A stretch of DNA of 64,000 nt. Origin: Arthrobacter sp. Alg241-R88. Lineage in GTDB: Bacteria; Actinomycetota; Actinomycetes; Actinomycetales; Micrococcaceae. Shown here piece by piece: positions 45,827 through 53,542 of the stretch. Both the position numbers and the translations under genes were made by a program. Within the stretch, counting starts at the first letter, position 1; the number at the start of each line of letters is the position of its first letter. The notes beneath the pieces were generated by a model that saw nothing but the letters and a program-made list of their open reading frames with translations, did no database searches and was not told the DNA's origin. The DNA is taken from positions 124,591 to 188,590 of the forward strand of contig NZ_UNRG01000002.1 of NCBI RefSeq assembly GCF_900537115.1, given 5' to 3'.

Positions 45827-45839
45827 TAGGCTTAGCCTA
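45827..45839 (-). promoter_or_regulatory. Palindromic TAGGCTAAGCCTA promoter element
   Basis: This is the same 13-base palindrome as at 7229-7241. Read on the minus strand, TAGGCT (45834-45839) would start a transcript near 45827, giving a 70-base leader that includes the hairpin at 45769-45809. Confidence 0.45.
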
Positions 45840-45896
45840 AGAAAGCCTTGTGCTCAGGGCGCTTTGTATGGCTTGTAGGTCCAGTGTTCAGCAGTG

Positions 45897-46415
45897 TCAG
45901 GCTTCCGTGCCCGCGCCGCTGACCTGCGGTTTTTCCTGCGGGACGAGTTTCAGGGACACGGAGTTGATGCAGTAGCGCTGGTCCGTGGGCGTGCCGTACC
46001 CCTCGCCATCGAACACGTGGCCCAGGTGGGAATCGCAGGTGGCGCAGCGGACCTCCACGCGGTCCATGCCCAAGGTCCGGTCATGGATGTACCGGACGGT
46101 GCCTTCAGCCAGCGGCGCCCAGAAGGAAGGCCAGCCGCAGTGGGAATCGAACTTTTCGTTGCTGGTGAAGAGTTCGGTCCCGCATGCGCGGCACTGGTAG
46201 ACGCCTGCCGTATGGGTGTCCCAGTATTCACCGGTGAAGGGGCGCTCGGTCCCGGACTGCCGGAGCACGTGATACTCCTCCGGCGTGAGCTCCTCGCGCC
46301 ACTCGGCGTCGCTCTTTTGCACGGTGGGCCCGGTGGCGGGCGACTCGGGAGCCGGATCCGTGGCCTTGTTTCCGAAGATGCTGTTTCCCAGGATGTTGTT
46401 ACCGAAGATGCTCAT
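45897..46415 (-). CDS. msrB: Peptide-methionine (R)-S-oxide reductase
   Basis: A 172-residue MsrB that repairs oxidised methionine in proteins. Zinc-binding pairs are Cys75/Cys78 (CRAC) and Cys124/Cys127 (CATC); the catalytic cysteine is Cys149 in RYCINSVSL, and Cys93 lies in SHCGWPSFW. Compared with the usual 130-150 residues it has a 35-residue N-terminal extension that begins with three copies of a (S/N)I(F/L)GN pentapeptide. A GAGAAGG ribosome site precedes the ATG. Confidence 0.94.
   Translation of the reverse strand: MSIFGNNILGNSIFGNKATDPAPESPATGPTVQKSDAEWREELTPEEYHVLRQSGTERPFTGEYWDTHTAGVYQCRACGTELFTSNEKFDSHCGWPSFWAPLAEGTVRYIHDRTLGMDRVEVRCATCDSHLGHVFDGEGYGTPTDQRYCINSVSLKLVPQEKPQVSGAGTEA
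46368..46412 (-). repeat. Three 15-bp tandem units at the msrB 5' end
   Basis: Directly after the msrB start codon, three 15-base units encode SIFGN, NILGN and SIFGN. The outer two differ by a single base. The unit is a multiple of three, so slippage would not break the frame. Confidence 0.85.
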
Positions 46416-46429
46416 AGCCTTCTCAACGC

Positions 46430-46921
46430 TCAGGAGTCGCCGATAAATCCCGAACCTGCGTACAGGTGCAGGACGGGGAGGCCCAACTGGTCCTGTGCCT
46501 TATTGGCCCAGTCGGTGTGGAACGTATCTGCCACTGCGTGCGGCCTGGTGATCACCACGGCCTGCGCGGCGCCGGTTTCCTTGACTTTGGCCACCAGGCC
46601 CTGGACCGCCCCGCCGTCCACTACCTCGCCCGTGACGCCTCCGCCGAGTCCTGCGAGCGTGGCCAGTGATACTGCCAGCGTTTCGGCTGCCTGGGCCCGT
46701 TCTGTGGCGGGGTCCGGAGCGTGGGATGTCAGCTCCCGGAATGCCTTGGCGATGTCCAGCATGGAGAGGTTTTCGAGGAAGTCCACCAGCAGGTGCCGCT
46801 CAGTGTTTGCCGGTACCAGCACCACGAGCCGGGTGTCTGCACCATCCACCAGGCGCTCGATGTTCAGGCGGTCGTCCGCCCCCAGGGGTTCTTCGGTCAG
46901 GATGACGATGGGATCACTCAT
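46430..46921 (-). CDS. Conserved hypothetical protein
   Basis: A 163-residue soluble protein without a recognisable named domain. Strand patterns (RLVVLVPAN, AVVITRPHA, LPVLHLY) alternating with helices suggest a Rossmann-like or universal-stress-like alpha/beta fold. It sits 14 bases upstream of msrB on the same strand and is probably cotranscribed with it, so a link to stress handling is possible. The ATG has a leaderless-type promoter (TAGGCT at -12 to -7). Confidence 0.6.
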   Translation of the reverse strand: MSDPIVILTEEPLGADDRLNIERLVDGADTRLVVLVPANTERHLLVDFLENLSMLDIAKAFRELTSHAPDPATERAQAAETLAVSLATLAGLGGGVTGEVVDGGAVQGLVAKVKETGAAQAVVITRPHAVADTFHTDWANKAQDQLGLPVLHLYAGSGFIGDS

Positions 46922-46927
46922 GGCCTT

Positions 46928-46933
46928 AGCCTA
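46928..46933 (-). promoter_or_regulatory. Leaderless -10 box of the hypothetical gene upstream of msrB
   Basis: TAGGCT on the minus strand lies exactly at -12 to -7 from the ATG at 46921, followed by AAGGCC; no other start signal is present. Confidence 0.55.
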
Positions 46934-47034
46934 GTCCCGAGCCTGGGGTGCTGCACTCCTTTGCCGGTGCAGGCAATTCCCACCGGCCCGCCGGAAATAC
47001 GGGCTCTGGGTGGCTGGACGGTAAGAATAGTTCC

Positions 47035-48306
47035 ATGGCACTTTTCCAGCAGACCGGCCCCGCCCCAGCTCCCCGTCCCCAGGATTCCGGGGCGGGCATG
47101 TCGCTGCGGACGAAGTGGGCGATTGGCGGAGCCATCGGAGGCGGGGCGCTGGCGGGGCTGCTGGCCACCGGATCGTCGGCATTGGCCGTGTATTTCGCCC
47201 GCCGCGTCATCACACCCGCCCGGCAGCGGGCATCGGACCAGGAAGTGCTGGCCGTGATCCGCGACGGCCAGAGGCAGCAGGTGATCCTGGCGGCTAACGA
47301 GGACACCACCGTTGACGGTGTATACGGGTTCTTTTTCGACGGCGGCAAGGGGCACGCCCGCATCGGCCGCATCGTGTCGTACTCGCCGGCTGAACGCACC
47401 GTGCTGCGCGACGTTGAAGCGGTCTACGCGGGAGACCTCACTGCCGCGCGCTGGGGCTGGTGGAGCGGTGCCGTCTATCCGGACCCCGCCGCCGCCGGAA
47501 TTCCGGCAGAGGACGTGGTGATCGAAGTGGACCGGGGGCAGGCACCCGCCTGGCTGGTCCGCGCCGGTGGCACCGCACGCACCTGGGCTGTGATGGTCCA
47601 CGGACGCGGGGCCAGCAGGCAGGAGGCGCTGCGCGCCGTCGGGCCAGCGCTGGAGCTGGGCCTGACCAGCCTTCTGGTGTCCTACCGCAACGACGGGCTC
47701 GCCCCGTCGGCCGACGACGGGCGCTACGGCCTGGGTTCGACTGAATGGCGGGACATCGAGGCAGCCATTGAATACGCTCTTGCCAACGGGGCCGAGGAGA
47801 TCGTCCTCTTCGGCTGGTCCATGGGCGGTGCCATCTGCCTGCAGGCTGCTGACTTATCCCGCTACCGCCATTTGATCCGGGCCATGGTGCTGGATGCGCC
47901 GGTCACCGACTGGGTCAATGTGCTCGCCCACCACGCGCAAATTAACAGAATTCCGTCACTGGTTGGCCGCTACGGGCAGCTTATGCTGGGGCACCCGCTG
48001 GGGCGCCGGCTCACGGGACTCTCCGCGCCGGTGGACCTGAAGGTCATGGACTGGGTTTCGCGAGCAGTGGAACTGCGGACTCCCACTTTGATTATCCACA
48101 GCGTGGACGATGAATACGTTCCCTACGGGCCCTCCGCGCTCCTGGCTGAGCGGAATCCGGACATGGTGACCTTTGAGGCGTTCAACCATGCGCGGCACAC
48201 GAAGGAGTGGAACGTTGATCCTGCGCGGTGGGAGAGCGTGGTGAAGGCATGGCTGCGGCAGCAGCTTGCGCCCCGCCTGAATCCAGGCGGGATCCAGGTG
48301 GGATAA
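47035..48306 (+). CDS. Alpha/beta hydrolase with N-terminal membrane anchor
   Basis: A 423-residue protein. A Gly/Ala-rich hydrophobic segment (about 29-55) probably anchors it in the membrane. The hydrolase fold follows, with the nucleophile Ser in FGWSMGGA, an acidic residue in IHSVDDEYVPY and the histidine in FNHARHTKEW, giving a complete Ser-Asp-His triad. Substrate unknown; esterase or peptidase-like acylhydrolase are both possible. The frame is open upstream to 46948, but the ATG at 47035 is preceded by TAAGAAT at the position of a leaderless promoter. Divergent from the hypothetical gene at 46921. Confidence 0.85.
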   Translation: MALFQQTGPAPAPRPQDSGAGMSLRTKWAIGGAIGGGALAGLLATGSSALAVYFARRVITPARQRASDQEVLAVIRDGQRQQVILAANEDTTVDGVYGFFFDGGKGHARIGRIVSYSPAERTVLRDVEAVYAGDLTAARWGWWSGAVYPDPAAAGIPAEDVVIEVDRGQAPAWLVRAGGTARTWAVMVHGRGASRQEALRAVGPALELGLTSLLVSYRNDGLAPSADDGRYGLGSTEWRDIEAAIEYALANGAEEIVLFGWSMGGAICLQAADLSRYRHLIRAMVLDAPVTDWVNVLAHHAQINRIPSLVGRYGQLMLGHPLGRRLTGLSAPVDLKVMDWVSRAVELRTPTLIIHSVDDEYVPYGPSALLAERNPDMVTFEAFNHARHTKEWNVDPARWESVVKAWLRQQLAPRLNPGGIQVG

Positions 48307-48357
48307 GGCAGGGGTCCGAACCGACACTTGGGGATGCTGCAACCGCTGGGACGCGGT

Positions 48358-48570
48358 TCAATAGCCGCCGGGCATGTCCGGAGGGGTGAAGGGGTCCGCG
48401 TAGTTGGAATGGGTGGGATGGTCGCGTTGAGAGAGGCGCTCTGACCACCGGGCGCCATGCGGATCAACTTTTCCGCAGTACGCGCAATGGCGCGTGAAGT
48501 TACCGTCGCGGTCCGCTTCGGCCACCCAATGGTGCCCAAGGTTTGTCTTGCACAACAGGGTTTTGAGCAT
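48358..48570 (-). CDS. Small Cys/His-rich protein
   Basis: A 70-residue protein with Cys7, HHW, and a HCAYCGKVD knuckle that together could bind one zinc ion, followed by a Pro/His-rich tail (DPFTPPDMPGGY). I do not recognise a named family. A perfect TATAAT box on the minus strand (48625-48630) would give a 50-base leader. A 5' ribosome site is weak. Coding potential is supported by the metal knuckle and genome-like codon use. Confidence 0.6.
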   Translation of the reverse strand: MLKTLLCKTNLGHHWVAEADRDGNFTRHCAYCGKVDPHGARWSERLSQRDHPTHSNYADPFTPPDMPGGY

Positions 48571-48624
48571 GAGGTTAGTCCATCTAAACAGTCGGCTCTG
48601 CTCTGCAGTGATGCCGGTGCAACG

Positions 48625-48630
48625 ATTATA
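48625..48630 (-). promoter_or_regulatory. TATAAT -10 box of the small Cys/His protein gene
   Basis: A perfect TATAAT on the minus strand, rare in this GC-rich window, lies about 55 bases upstream of the ATG at 48570. The -35 region is poor. Confidence 0.5.
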
Positions 48631-48662
48631 GGCCCGCAGCGAGACGATTGACCGTGCGGTTC

Positions 48663-49163
48663 CTACGAGGCGGACAGCGAGCTAATGGGAGCGGTGACGG
48701 CGTCAGTGAGGCGAATGAGGTCGGCAGGGGCAAGCTCGATGTCCAGGCCCCGTTTGCCTCCCGAAACCAATAGCGTTTCCAGCGCCAGTGCGCTGTGATC
48801 CAGCACGGTAGGGGAGGGGAGTCGCTGGCCGAGCGGGGAGATACCGCCCAGCACGTAGCCGGTGCGGCGCTGGGCTGCAGCGGGATCGGCCATGGCGGCC
48901 TTTTTGGCTCCCAGTGATGACGCAAAGGCCTTGAGGTCCAGGGTGCCGCTGACGGGTACGATTCCCACCGCCAGCCTGCCCTCCACCTCGACCATCAACG
49001 TCTTGAAAACCTTCGACGGATCAATGCCCAGCACCTCGGCTGCTTCCGCTCCGTAGCTGGCAGCGGAGGGGTCGTGGGCGTAGGGATGCAACACAAAGGG
49101 AACCCCGGCTGCCGCCAGAACGGCGGTGGCCGGAGTTCCCTGTGCTGCGTTTTTGCGTGCCAT
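48663..49163 (-). CDS. ybaK: Cys-tRNA(Pro)/Cys-tRNA(Cys) deacylase
   Basis: A 166-residue YbaK/EbsC-type editing protein that hydrolyses mischarged Cys-tRNA(Pro). The conserved lysine lies in KVFKTLMVEV, with GTLDLKAFASSLGAKKAAMAD, GYVLGGISPLGQ and the final LDIELAPADL typical of the family. Single compact domain of standard length. It sits upstream of no evident operon partner but shares the strand with sufE and the sulfurtransferase. Confidence 0.9.
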   Translation of the reverse strand: MARKNAAQGTPATAVLAAAGVPFVLHPYAHDPSAASYGAEAAEVLGIDPSKVFKTLMVEVEGRLAVGIVPVSGTLDLKAFASSLGAKKAAMADPAAAQRRTGYVLGGISPLGQRLPSPTVLDHSALALETLLVSGGKRGLDIELAPADLIRLTDAVTAPISSLSAS

Positions 49164-49178
49164 TGATGCTTTGCGCGG

Positions 49179-49640
49179 CTAGGAGCGCACTGCGGAGGAA
49201 GCCGCGACCTTGCGCTTGATCCTTCCCAGCATCGCCGTCATCCCCCGCATACGCAGCGGGGTGATGGCGCGGGTAAGGCCCAGCAGTTCAGGCATGTCAT
49301 CAGGCACCGAGAGGATATCTTCGGCGGACAGCCCGTCCAGGCCCTCATGCAGGACGCCGGCAAAACCACGTGTGGTGGGAGCCTCTGCGGGAGCCTTGAA
49401 GTAGAGCCGAACGGTGCCGGACGGGCCTCCGCCTGGTTCCGTCTCAATGGTCAGGAACAGCGGGGACTGGCACTCCACCACCTGCTCGAGCAACTCGGGG
49501 TGGTCCTTAAGCCGCTCGGGCAGGTCCGGCAGTCCCTGGGAGAACTCGAGCAGCAGCTGCAGGCGCTCGGGCTCGGACAGGGCCTGGAAGTCGTCCACAA
49601 TGGCCGCCAAGGCGGAGGGCAAGGCTTGAGTAGTCATCAT
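49179..49640 (-). CDS. sufE: SufE family cysteine desulfuration protein
   Basis: A 153-residue sulfur acceptor that takes persulfide sulfur from a SufS-type cysteine desulfurase. The acceptor Cys57 is in VVECQSPLFL, and RGFAGVLHEGLDGLSAEDIL matches the family loop. It lies 35 bases downstream of the sulfurtransferase gene on the same strand, a pairing common in actinobacteria. No SUF scaffold genes are in the window. Confidence 0.92.
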   Translation of the reverse strand: MMTTQALPSALAAIVDDFQALSEPERLQLLLEFSQGLPDLPERLKDHPELLEQVVECQSPLFLTIETEPGGGPSGTVRLYFKAPAEAPTTRGFAGVLHEGLDGLSAEDILSVPDDMPELLGLTRAITPLRMRGMTAMLGRIKRKVAASSAVRS

Positions 49641-49675
49641 TCCAAGTCTACGCAGGTAGCGCTGGCCGTGCGCCG

Positions 49676-50599
49676 TCAGACCCCGACGGCAACGGGAAAG
49701 GATCCGCGTTCCGCGCCCTTAACGATGGGCACCCGCACGGCGTTGCCCCACTCAGTCCAGGAACCGTCGTAGTTGCGGACGGACTCGAAGCCCAGGAGGT
49801 ACTTAAGGGCGAACCAGGTGTGGCTGGAACGCTCGCCGATGCGGCAGTAGGCCACGACGTCGTCGCCTTCGCTCAGGCCCGCCTCGCCCAGGTAAAGGGC
49901 GTCAAGTTCCTCGCGGCTGCGGTAGGTGCCGTCAGCGGCGGCGGCGCGTGCCCACGGGATGGAGGCGGCCGTGGGGATGTGGCCGCCGCGCAGCGCGCCT
50001 TCCTCCGGGTAGGCCGGCATGTGGGTGCGCTGGCCGGTGTACTCCTCAGGGGAGCGGACGTCGATGAGCGGCTTGCCCAGGTGGGCCAGGACATCTTCCT
50101 TGAAGGCACGGATCGGAGCATCGTCGCGCTCAACAACCGGGTACTCGCCCCTGGCCGGAGCCGGCTTCTCCTTGGTCAGCTCCCTGCCCTCGGCAATCCA
50201 CTTATCCCGGCCGCCGTCGAGCAGACGCACGTCCTGGTGGCCGAAGAGGGTGAAGACCCACAGTGCGTAGGCAGCCCACCAGTTGGACTTGTCACCGTAG
50301 ATGACCACGGTGCTGTCGCGCGAGATGCCCTTCGACGCCGCCAGCTCAGCGAACGCGGCGCCGTCCACGTAGTCGCGGGTCACTTCGTCGTTCAGGTCGG
50401 TGTGCCAGTCGATCTTCACGGCACCGGGGATGTGGCCGGTTTCGTACAGGAGCACGTCTTCGTCAGACTCCACCACGATCAGCTGGCCGCTGGCCACGGC
50501 TCCGTTGTCGATGGCCGCAGCAAGCCATTCGGTGGAAACCAGTCGCTCGGGGTGGGCGTAGGCTGCGAACTTCTCGTTTTGTTCAACTGGGTAGGACAT
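49676..50599 (-). CDS. sseA: Thiosulfate sulfurtransferase (two-domain rhodanese)
   Basis: A 307-residue protein of two tandem rhodanese domains: an inactive N-terminal one (about 20-140) and an active C-terminal one (about 165-295) with Cys252 in [14 protein letters not shown], the loop typical of actinobacterial SseA. It transfers sulfane sulfur to acceptors such as thiols or SufE. The ATG at 50599 has an AAAGGCAAAG ribosome site; the frame is open 8 codons further up. Paired with sufE downstream. Confidence 0.92.
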   Translation of the reverse strand: MSYPVEQNEKFAAYAHPERLVSTEWLAAAIDNGAVASGQLIVVESDEDVLLYETGHIPGAVKIDWHTDLNDEVTRDYVDGAAFAELAASKGISRDSTVVIYGDKSNWWAAYALWVFTLFGHQDVRLLDGGRDKWIAEGRELTKEKPAPARGEYPVVERDDAPIRAFKEDVLAHLGKPLIDVRSPEEYTGQRTHMPAYPEEGALRGGHIPTAASIPWARAAAADGTYRSREELDALYLGEAGLSEGDDVVAYCRIGERSSHTWFALKYLLGFESVRNYDGSWTEWGNAVRVPIVKGAERGSFPVAVGV

Positions 50600-50815
50600 A
50601 TCTTTGCCTTTCATCGAGAACACGGCTGATCCGCGGGACCGGCATGGGGACCTCCTCCCACCCTAGCCACGGTCCACGGCGATGTCCGTTTTCCGTTAAT
50701 AGGAGGAAATGTTGCCTTCGTCACGCTGGCCGGCCGGGTGGCCCTGCACCACCCGGAGCGGGGGTTCGTTGCCGGTATCCTTTCTGGGGACGAACCACCA
50801 GCAGAACGGACCACC

Positions 50816-51853
50816 TTGGTACAGATCGAACAGCTTGCCGCCCGAACTCCGTCAGTATCGGTGGATGAGCTCCTGAAGGGTTTCTTTCCCTCGCCGCGTT
50901 TCGGCCAGGTCTCCTTTGCGAGTTACCGTCCGGACCCCAAGCAGCCCAGCCAGTCGCATGCCGTCCGGGCCCTTGAAGGATTTGCCGGCGGCGTCGGGGC
51001 AAGTGACGGAGGGGGACTGTTCAAGAAACTGTTCGCCAAGAAGGATACGTCCCGCGCAGGGATCTACCTGGACGGCGGGTTCGGTGTGGGCAAGACGCAC
51101 CTCTTGGCCTCCCTGTGGCACGCATCGCCCGGGCCCAAGGCTTTCGGCACATTTGTGGAGTACACCAACCTGGTAGGCGCCCTGTCCTTCCGCAAGACCG
51201 TGGATGCGCTGAGCGGTTACAAGCTCGTTTGCATCGACGAATTTGAGCTCGATGATCCGGGCGACACCGTGCTGATGTCCCGGCTGATGCGTGAGCTTGC
51301 CGACGCCGGCGTGAAGCTGGCTGCCACCTCCAACACCCTGCCCGGCTCGCTGGGCGACGGCAGGTTCGCCGCGGTGGATTTCCAGCGCGAAATCCAGGTT
51401 TTGGCAGACCAGTTTGACGTTATCCGTATCGATGGGGAGGACTTCCGCCACCGCGGACTGCCGGCAGCCCCGGCGCCCCTTAAGAACAGTGAGCTGTCCG
51501 CGCACATGAAAGCGGAGTTCGACGGCAAGACGGTGGCACAGGACGAATTCTCAACGCTCATCCACCATCTCGCCGGGGTTCACCCGAGCCGCTACCGCCA
51601 ACTGATCCACGGCATCGACGGCGTTGTATGGCGGAACGTGGAAACCATCACCGAGCAGGCGGTGGCGCTCCGGTTCGTGGTCCTCGCTGACCGGCTGTAT
51701 GACAAAGACGTGCCCATCCTGGCCAGCGGTGTTCCGTTCGATCAGCTGTTCACCGAGGAAATGATGAGCGGCGGCTACATGAAAAAGTACTTCCGCGCTG
51801 TCTCCCGCCTCACCGCCCTGGCCCGGGAGGGGCAGAACCACGAGCCGTCCTAA
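50816..51853 (+). CDS. zapE: Cell division ATPase ZapE (AFG1-like)
   Basis: A 345-residue AAA-type ATPase that associates with the division ring in other bacteria. Walker A is GGFGVGKTHLLAS, Walker B VCIDEFELDDPGD, and PSPRFGQVSFASYRPDPKQPS is typical of actinobacterial members. The start is uncertain: TTG 50816 gives the usual MVQIEQLAART N-terminus, while the frame is open to a GTG at 50738. TATCCT near 50775 could be a -10 box for the shorter form. The gene is divergent from sseA. Confidence 0.85.
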   Translation: MVQIEQLAARTPSVSVDELLKGFFPSPRFGQVSFASYRPDPKQPSQSHAVRALEGFAGGVGASDGGGLFKKLFAKKDTSRAGIYLDGGFGVGKTHLLASLWHASPGPKAFGTFVEYTNLVGALSFRKTVDALSGYKLVCIDEFELDDPGDTVLMSRLMRELADAGVKLAATSNTLPGSLGDGRFAAVDFQREIQVLADQFDVIRIDGEDFRHRGLPAAPAPLKNSELSAHMKAEFDGKTVAQDEFSTLIHHLAGVHPSRYRQLIHGIDGVVWRNVETITEQAVALRFVVLADRLYDKDVPILASGVPFDQLFTEEMMSGGYMKKYFRAVSRLTALAREGQNHEPS

Positions 51854-51951
51854 GGGGGCCGGCTCAGCCGCCGGCCGCCGTCGTCCGTTCCAGAGACGGA
51901 AGGCGCTGCTCCGTAGGGAGCGGTGCCGGACGGCGGGGCTTTAACGCCAAA

Positions 51952-51985
51952 GGTGCGGGTGCCGCCTCCCGGCGGGACCCGCACC
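51952..51985. terminator. Strong hairpin terminator after zapE
   Basis: GGTGCGGGT (51952-51960) pairs with ACCCGCACC (51977-51985), and CCGCC/GGCGG inside extends the stem to 14 pairs around a TCCC loop. It lies between convergent genes and can serve both. Confidence 0.78.
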
Positions 51986-52024
51986 CCCTTGACGTACTAG
52001 GGCAAAGCCCTGGCCAAATCCTTT

Positions 52025-52279
52025 TTACGGAGCCTTGTCAACCGGCGGAACCGGGTTGACCGGCGGAACCTGCCCGGGGGCAGGTGCCTGGCCCGGAGTT
52101 CCGTTCTGGTCAACGAGCTTGGAAGCGCCATGCTGGATCTTGTTGACGTGACCTGAGTACTTGCCTCCGGTCTTGGTGTCGACGAAATCGCCGGCCTTGG
52201 TGATGCCGTTCTTGATGGCCTGCTCGTTACCGCGGATAAGACCTTGAGCCTTGCCCTTTAGGTCGCCAATCAGTCCCAC
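52025..52279 (-). CDS. MT0933/Rv0909-like antitoxin family small protein
   Basis: An 84-residue protein. The first 60 residues (GLIGDLKGKAQGLIRGNEQ, IKNGITKAGDFVDTKTGGKY) match the small actinobacterial family annotated as MT0933-like antitoxin; the Pro/Gly-rich tail (APAPGQVPPVNPVPP) is probably disordered. The N-terminus is amphipathic. No toxin gene lies beside it, so the antitoxin label may not describe its role. GTG 52279 has GGGAGG 5 bases upstream; the GTG at 52285 is too close to that site. Confidence 0.72.
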   Translation of the reverse strand: MGLIGDLKGKAQGLIRGNEQAIKNGITKAGDFVDTKTGGKYSGHVNKIQHGASKLVDQNGTPGQAPAPGQVPPVNPVPPVDKAP

Positions 52280-52434
52280 GAGCACCTCCCTTCAATCGCG
52301 GAGCCAGGTCGCTCCTCCGCATTCGATCCTAGCCCTGCAGGCCGAGCCGTGCCAAGGAAATCAGGGCCTTTGGGCGTTCGCCCGCAGCGGATAGAGTTGC
52401 TGCCTCCTGTGCGGGGCAATGGCTGTAGGGCAAG

Positions 52435-52459
52435 AAAAAAGCAGCTCCGGGGAGCTGCT
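52435..52459 (-). terminator. Rho-independent terminator of the tRNA operon
   Basis: On the minus strand AGCAGCTCC and GGAGCTGCT form a 9-bp stem with a 2-4 base loop, followed by six T residues (complement of 52435-52440). It directly follows the last tRNA-Val gene. Confidence 0.88.
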
Positions 52460-52464
52460 GAATG

Positions 52465-52536
52465 TGGGCGATACTGGGATCGAACCAGTGACCTCTTCCG
52501 TGTCAGGGAAGCGCGCTACCGCTGCGCCAATCGCCC
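52465..52536 (-). tRNA. tRNA-Val (anticodon GAC), copy 1
   Basis: A 72-base cloverleaf: acceptor GGGCGAT/ATCGCCC, D-arm GCGC, anticodon stem CTTCC/GGAAG with loop CTGACAC (GAC), T-arm CTGG with loop TTCGATC, discriminator A. CCA is not encoded. Identical in sequence to the copy at 52711-52782. Confidence 0.95.
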
Positions 52537-52577
52537 GGAACCGGAAGCCCGGCTTATGGGATTGTAAGGAGTAAGAG

Positions 52578-52650
<73 letters not shown>

Positions 52651-52710
52651 ATATGAAGTACGTTCCGGCCGGGGCCGGTCGAACTGCATGAAGCAAGTTC
52701 CCTTGCTTGG

Positions 52711-52782
52711 TGGGCGATACTGGGATCGAACCAGTGACCTCTTCCGTGTCAGGGAAGCGCGCTACCGCTGCGCCAATCGCCC
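52711..52782 (-). tRNA. tRNA-Val (anticodon GAC), copy 2
   Basis: Exact duplicate of the tRNA-Val at 52465-52536, with all cloverleaf elements and anticodon GAC. The spacers around the two copies are unrelated. Confidence 0.95.
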
Positions 52783-52822
52783 ATGTTTATCCGGAACACA
52801 CCGGAAACCATGGTTTTCACCG

Positions 52823-52893
52823 AGGTGGGTACGGGATTCGAACCCGTGTATACGGCTTTGCAGGCCGCTGCCTCGCCTCTCGGCCAACCCACC
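52823..52893 (-). tRNA. tRNA-Cys (anticodon GCA)
   Basis: A 71-base cloverleaf: acceptor GGTGGGT/ACCCACC, anticodon loop CTGCAAA (GCA) on stem GCGGC/GCCGT, T-arm CGGG with loop TTCGAAT, discriminator T as expected for cysteine tRNA. Confidence 0.95.
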
Positions 52894-52940
52894 GTGTAAG
52901 CGCCGATTCAAAAGAACCTTTGCCGTGACAGTGTCCTGCG

Positions 52941-53013
<73 letters not shown>

Positions 53014-53375
53014 ATTTTGGAGGGCCGATTCGCTGCCGTTCCCGGCATTTCCTCGCTTTCCAACGAGTAAAAACAATATAGGAGGTTCCGGGAATCTCCA
53101 AATCGGGCCGCCTTCATGAACGGCCAATGGCGCTGCTTCCCTGCAATGGCGCGGAATTTCCTGAGTTACAGGCGTGTAATTCCCGACGGCGGCGGGTGGC
53201 GCGGGGTGCGATTGCCGGCATTGGACAGGGCTGGCATCCGAATCACCCTGCGCAGGCCTGGCCCCTTTTGTTCCGTCAGTTGATGGTTCGGGTGCCTGGC
53301 TGGGTGCCCCTTTTGCCGCGGGCTGATGCCGATTTCCGAAATGGCTGCAGGGTCGGCTAACATTCAAATGCATCA
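53014..53375. other. Intergenic region between divergent tRNA units
   Basis: These 362 bases separate the minus-strand tRNA operon from the plus-strand tRNA-Val gene. They contain promoter-like boxes for both (minus strand 53075-53101; plus strand TAACAT at 53358-53363). The central 53105-53340 shows no convincing gene or structure. Confidence 0.6.
53075..53101 (-). promoter_or_regulatory. Probable promoter of the tRNA-Gly-Cys-Val-Gly-Val operon
   Basis: On the minus strand TTGGAG (complement of 53096-53101) and TATATT (complement of 53075-53080) are separated by 15 bases and lie about 60 bases upstream of the first tRNA. Confidence 0.5.
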
Positions 53376-53447
53376 GGGCGATTGGCGCAGTGGTAGCGCG
53401 CTTCGTTCACACCGAAGAGGTCACTGGTTCGAACCCAGTATCGCCCA
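53376..53447 (+). tRNA. tRNA-Val (anticodon CAC)
   Basis: A 72-base cloverleaf closely related to the GAC valine tRNAs: acceptor, D and T arms are nearly the same, but the anticodon stem is CTTCG/CGAAG with loop TTCACAC (CAC). CCA is not encoded. TAACAT 13 bases upstream is a likely -10 box. Confidence 0.95.
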
Positions 53448-53456
53448 CAGCATATT

Positions 53457-53497
53457 GGTCCGTTTCCGCTCATCTGCAGCGGAAACGGACCTTTTTT
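53457..53497 (+). terminator. Rho-independent terminator after tRNA-Val(CAC)
   Basis: GGTCCGTTTCCGCT (53457-53470) and AGCGGAAACGGACC (53478-53491) form a perfect 14-bp stem with a 7-base loop, followed by six Ts. Confidence 0.95.
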
Positions 53498-53542
53498 GTG
53501 CGCCCGGACACGATGTCAGCCCCCTGTGAAAGAGTCTTTCCT

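Noticed and set aside
45827..45839. DtxR/IdeR iron box
   Set aside because: The palindrome resembles part of the iron-box consensus but matches only about 11 of 19 positions when centred, and equal sequences elsewhere sit exactly where a -10 box belongs.
50701..50870. ATG at 50709 behind AGGAGG as the zapE start or a small gene
   Set aside because: It is in a different frame from zapE, the spacer is only two bases, and the short frame encodes no recognisable sequence.
52025..52279. Complete toxin-antitoxin module
   Set aside because: Only the antitoxin-like family member is present; no toxin reading frame adjoins it.
53105..53340. Possible gene between divergent tRNA units
   Set aside because: Short frames in this stretch lack start signals and protein-like composition.
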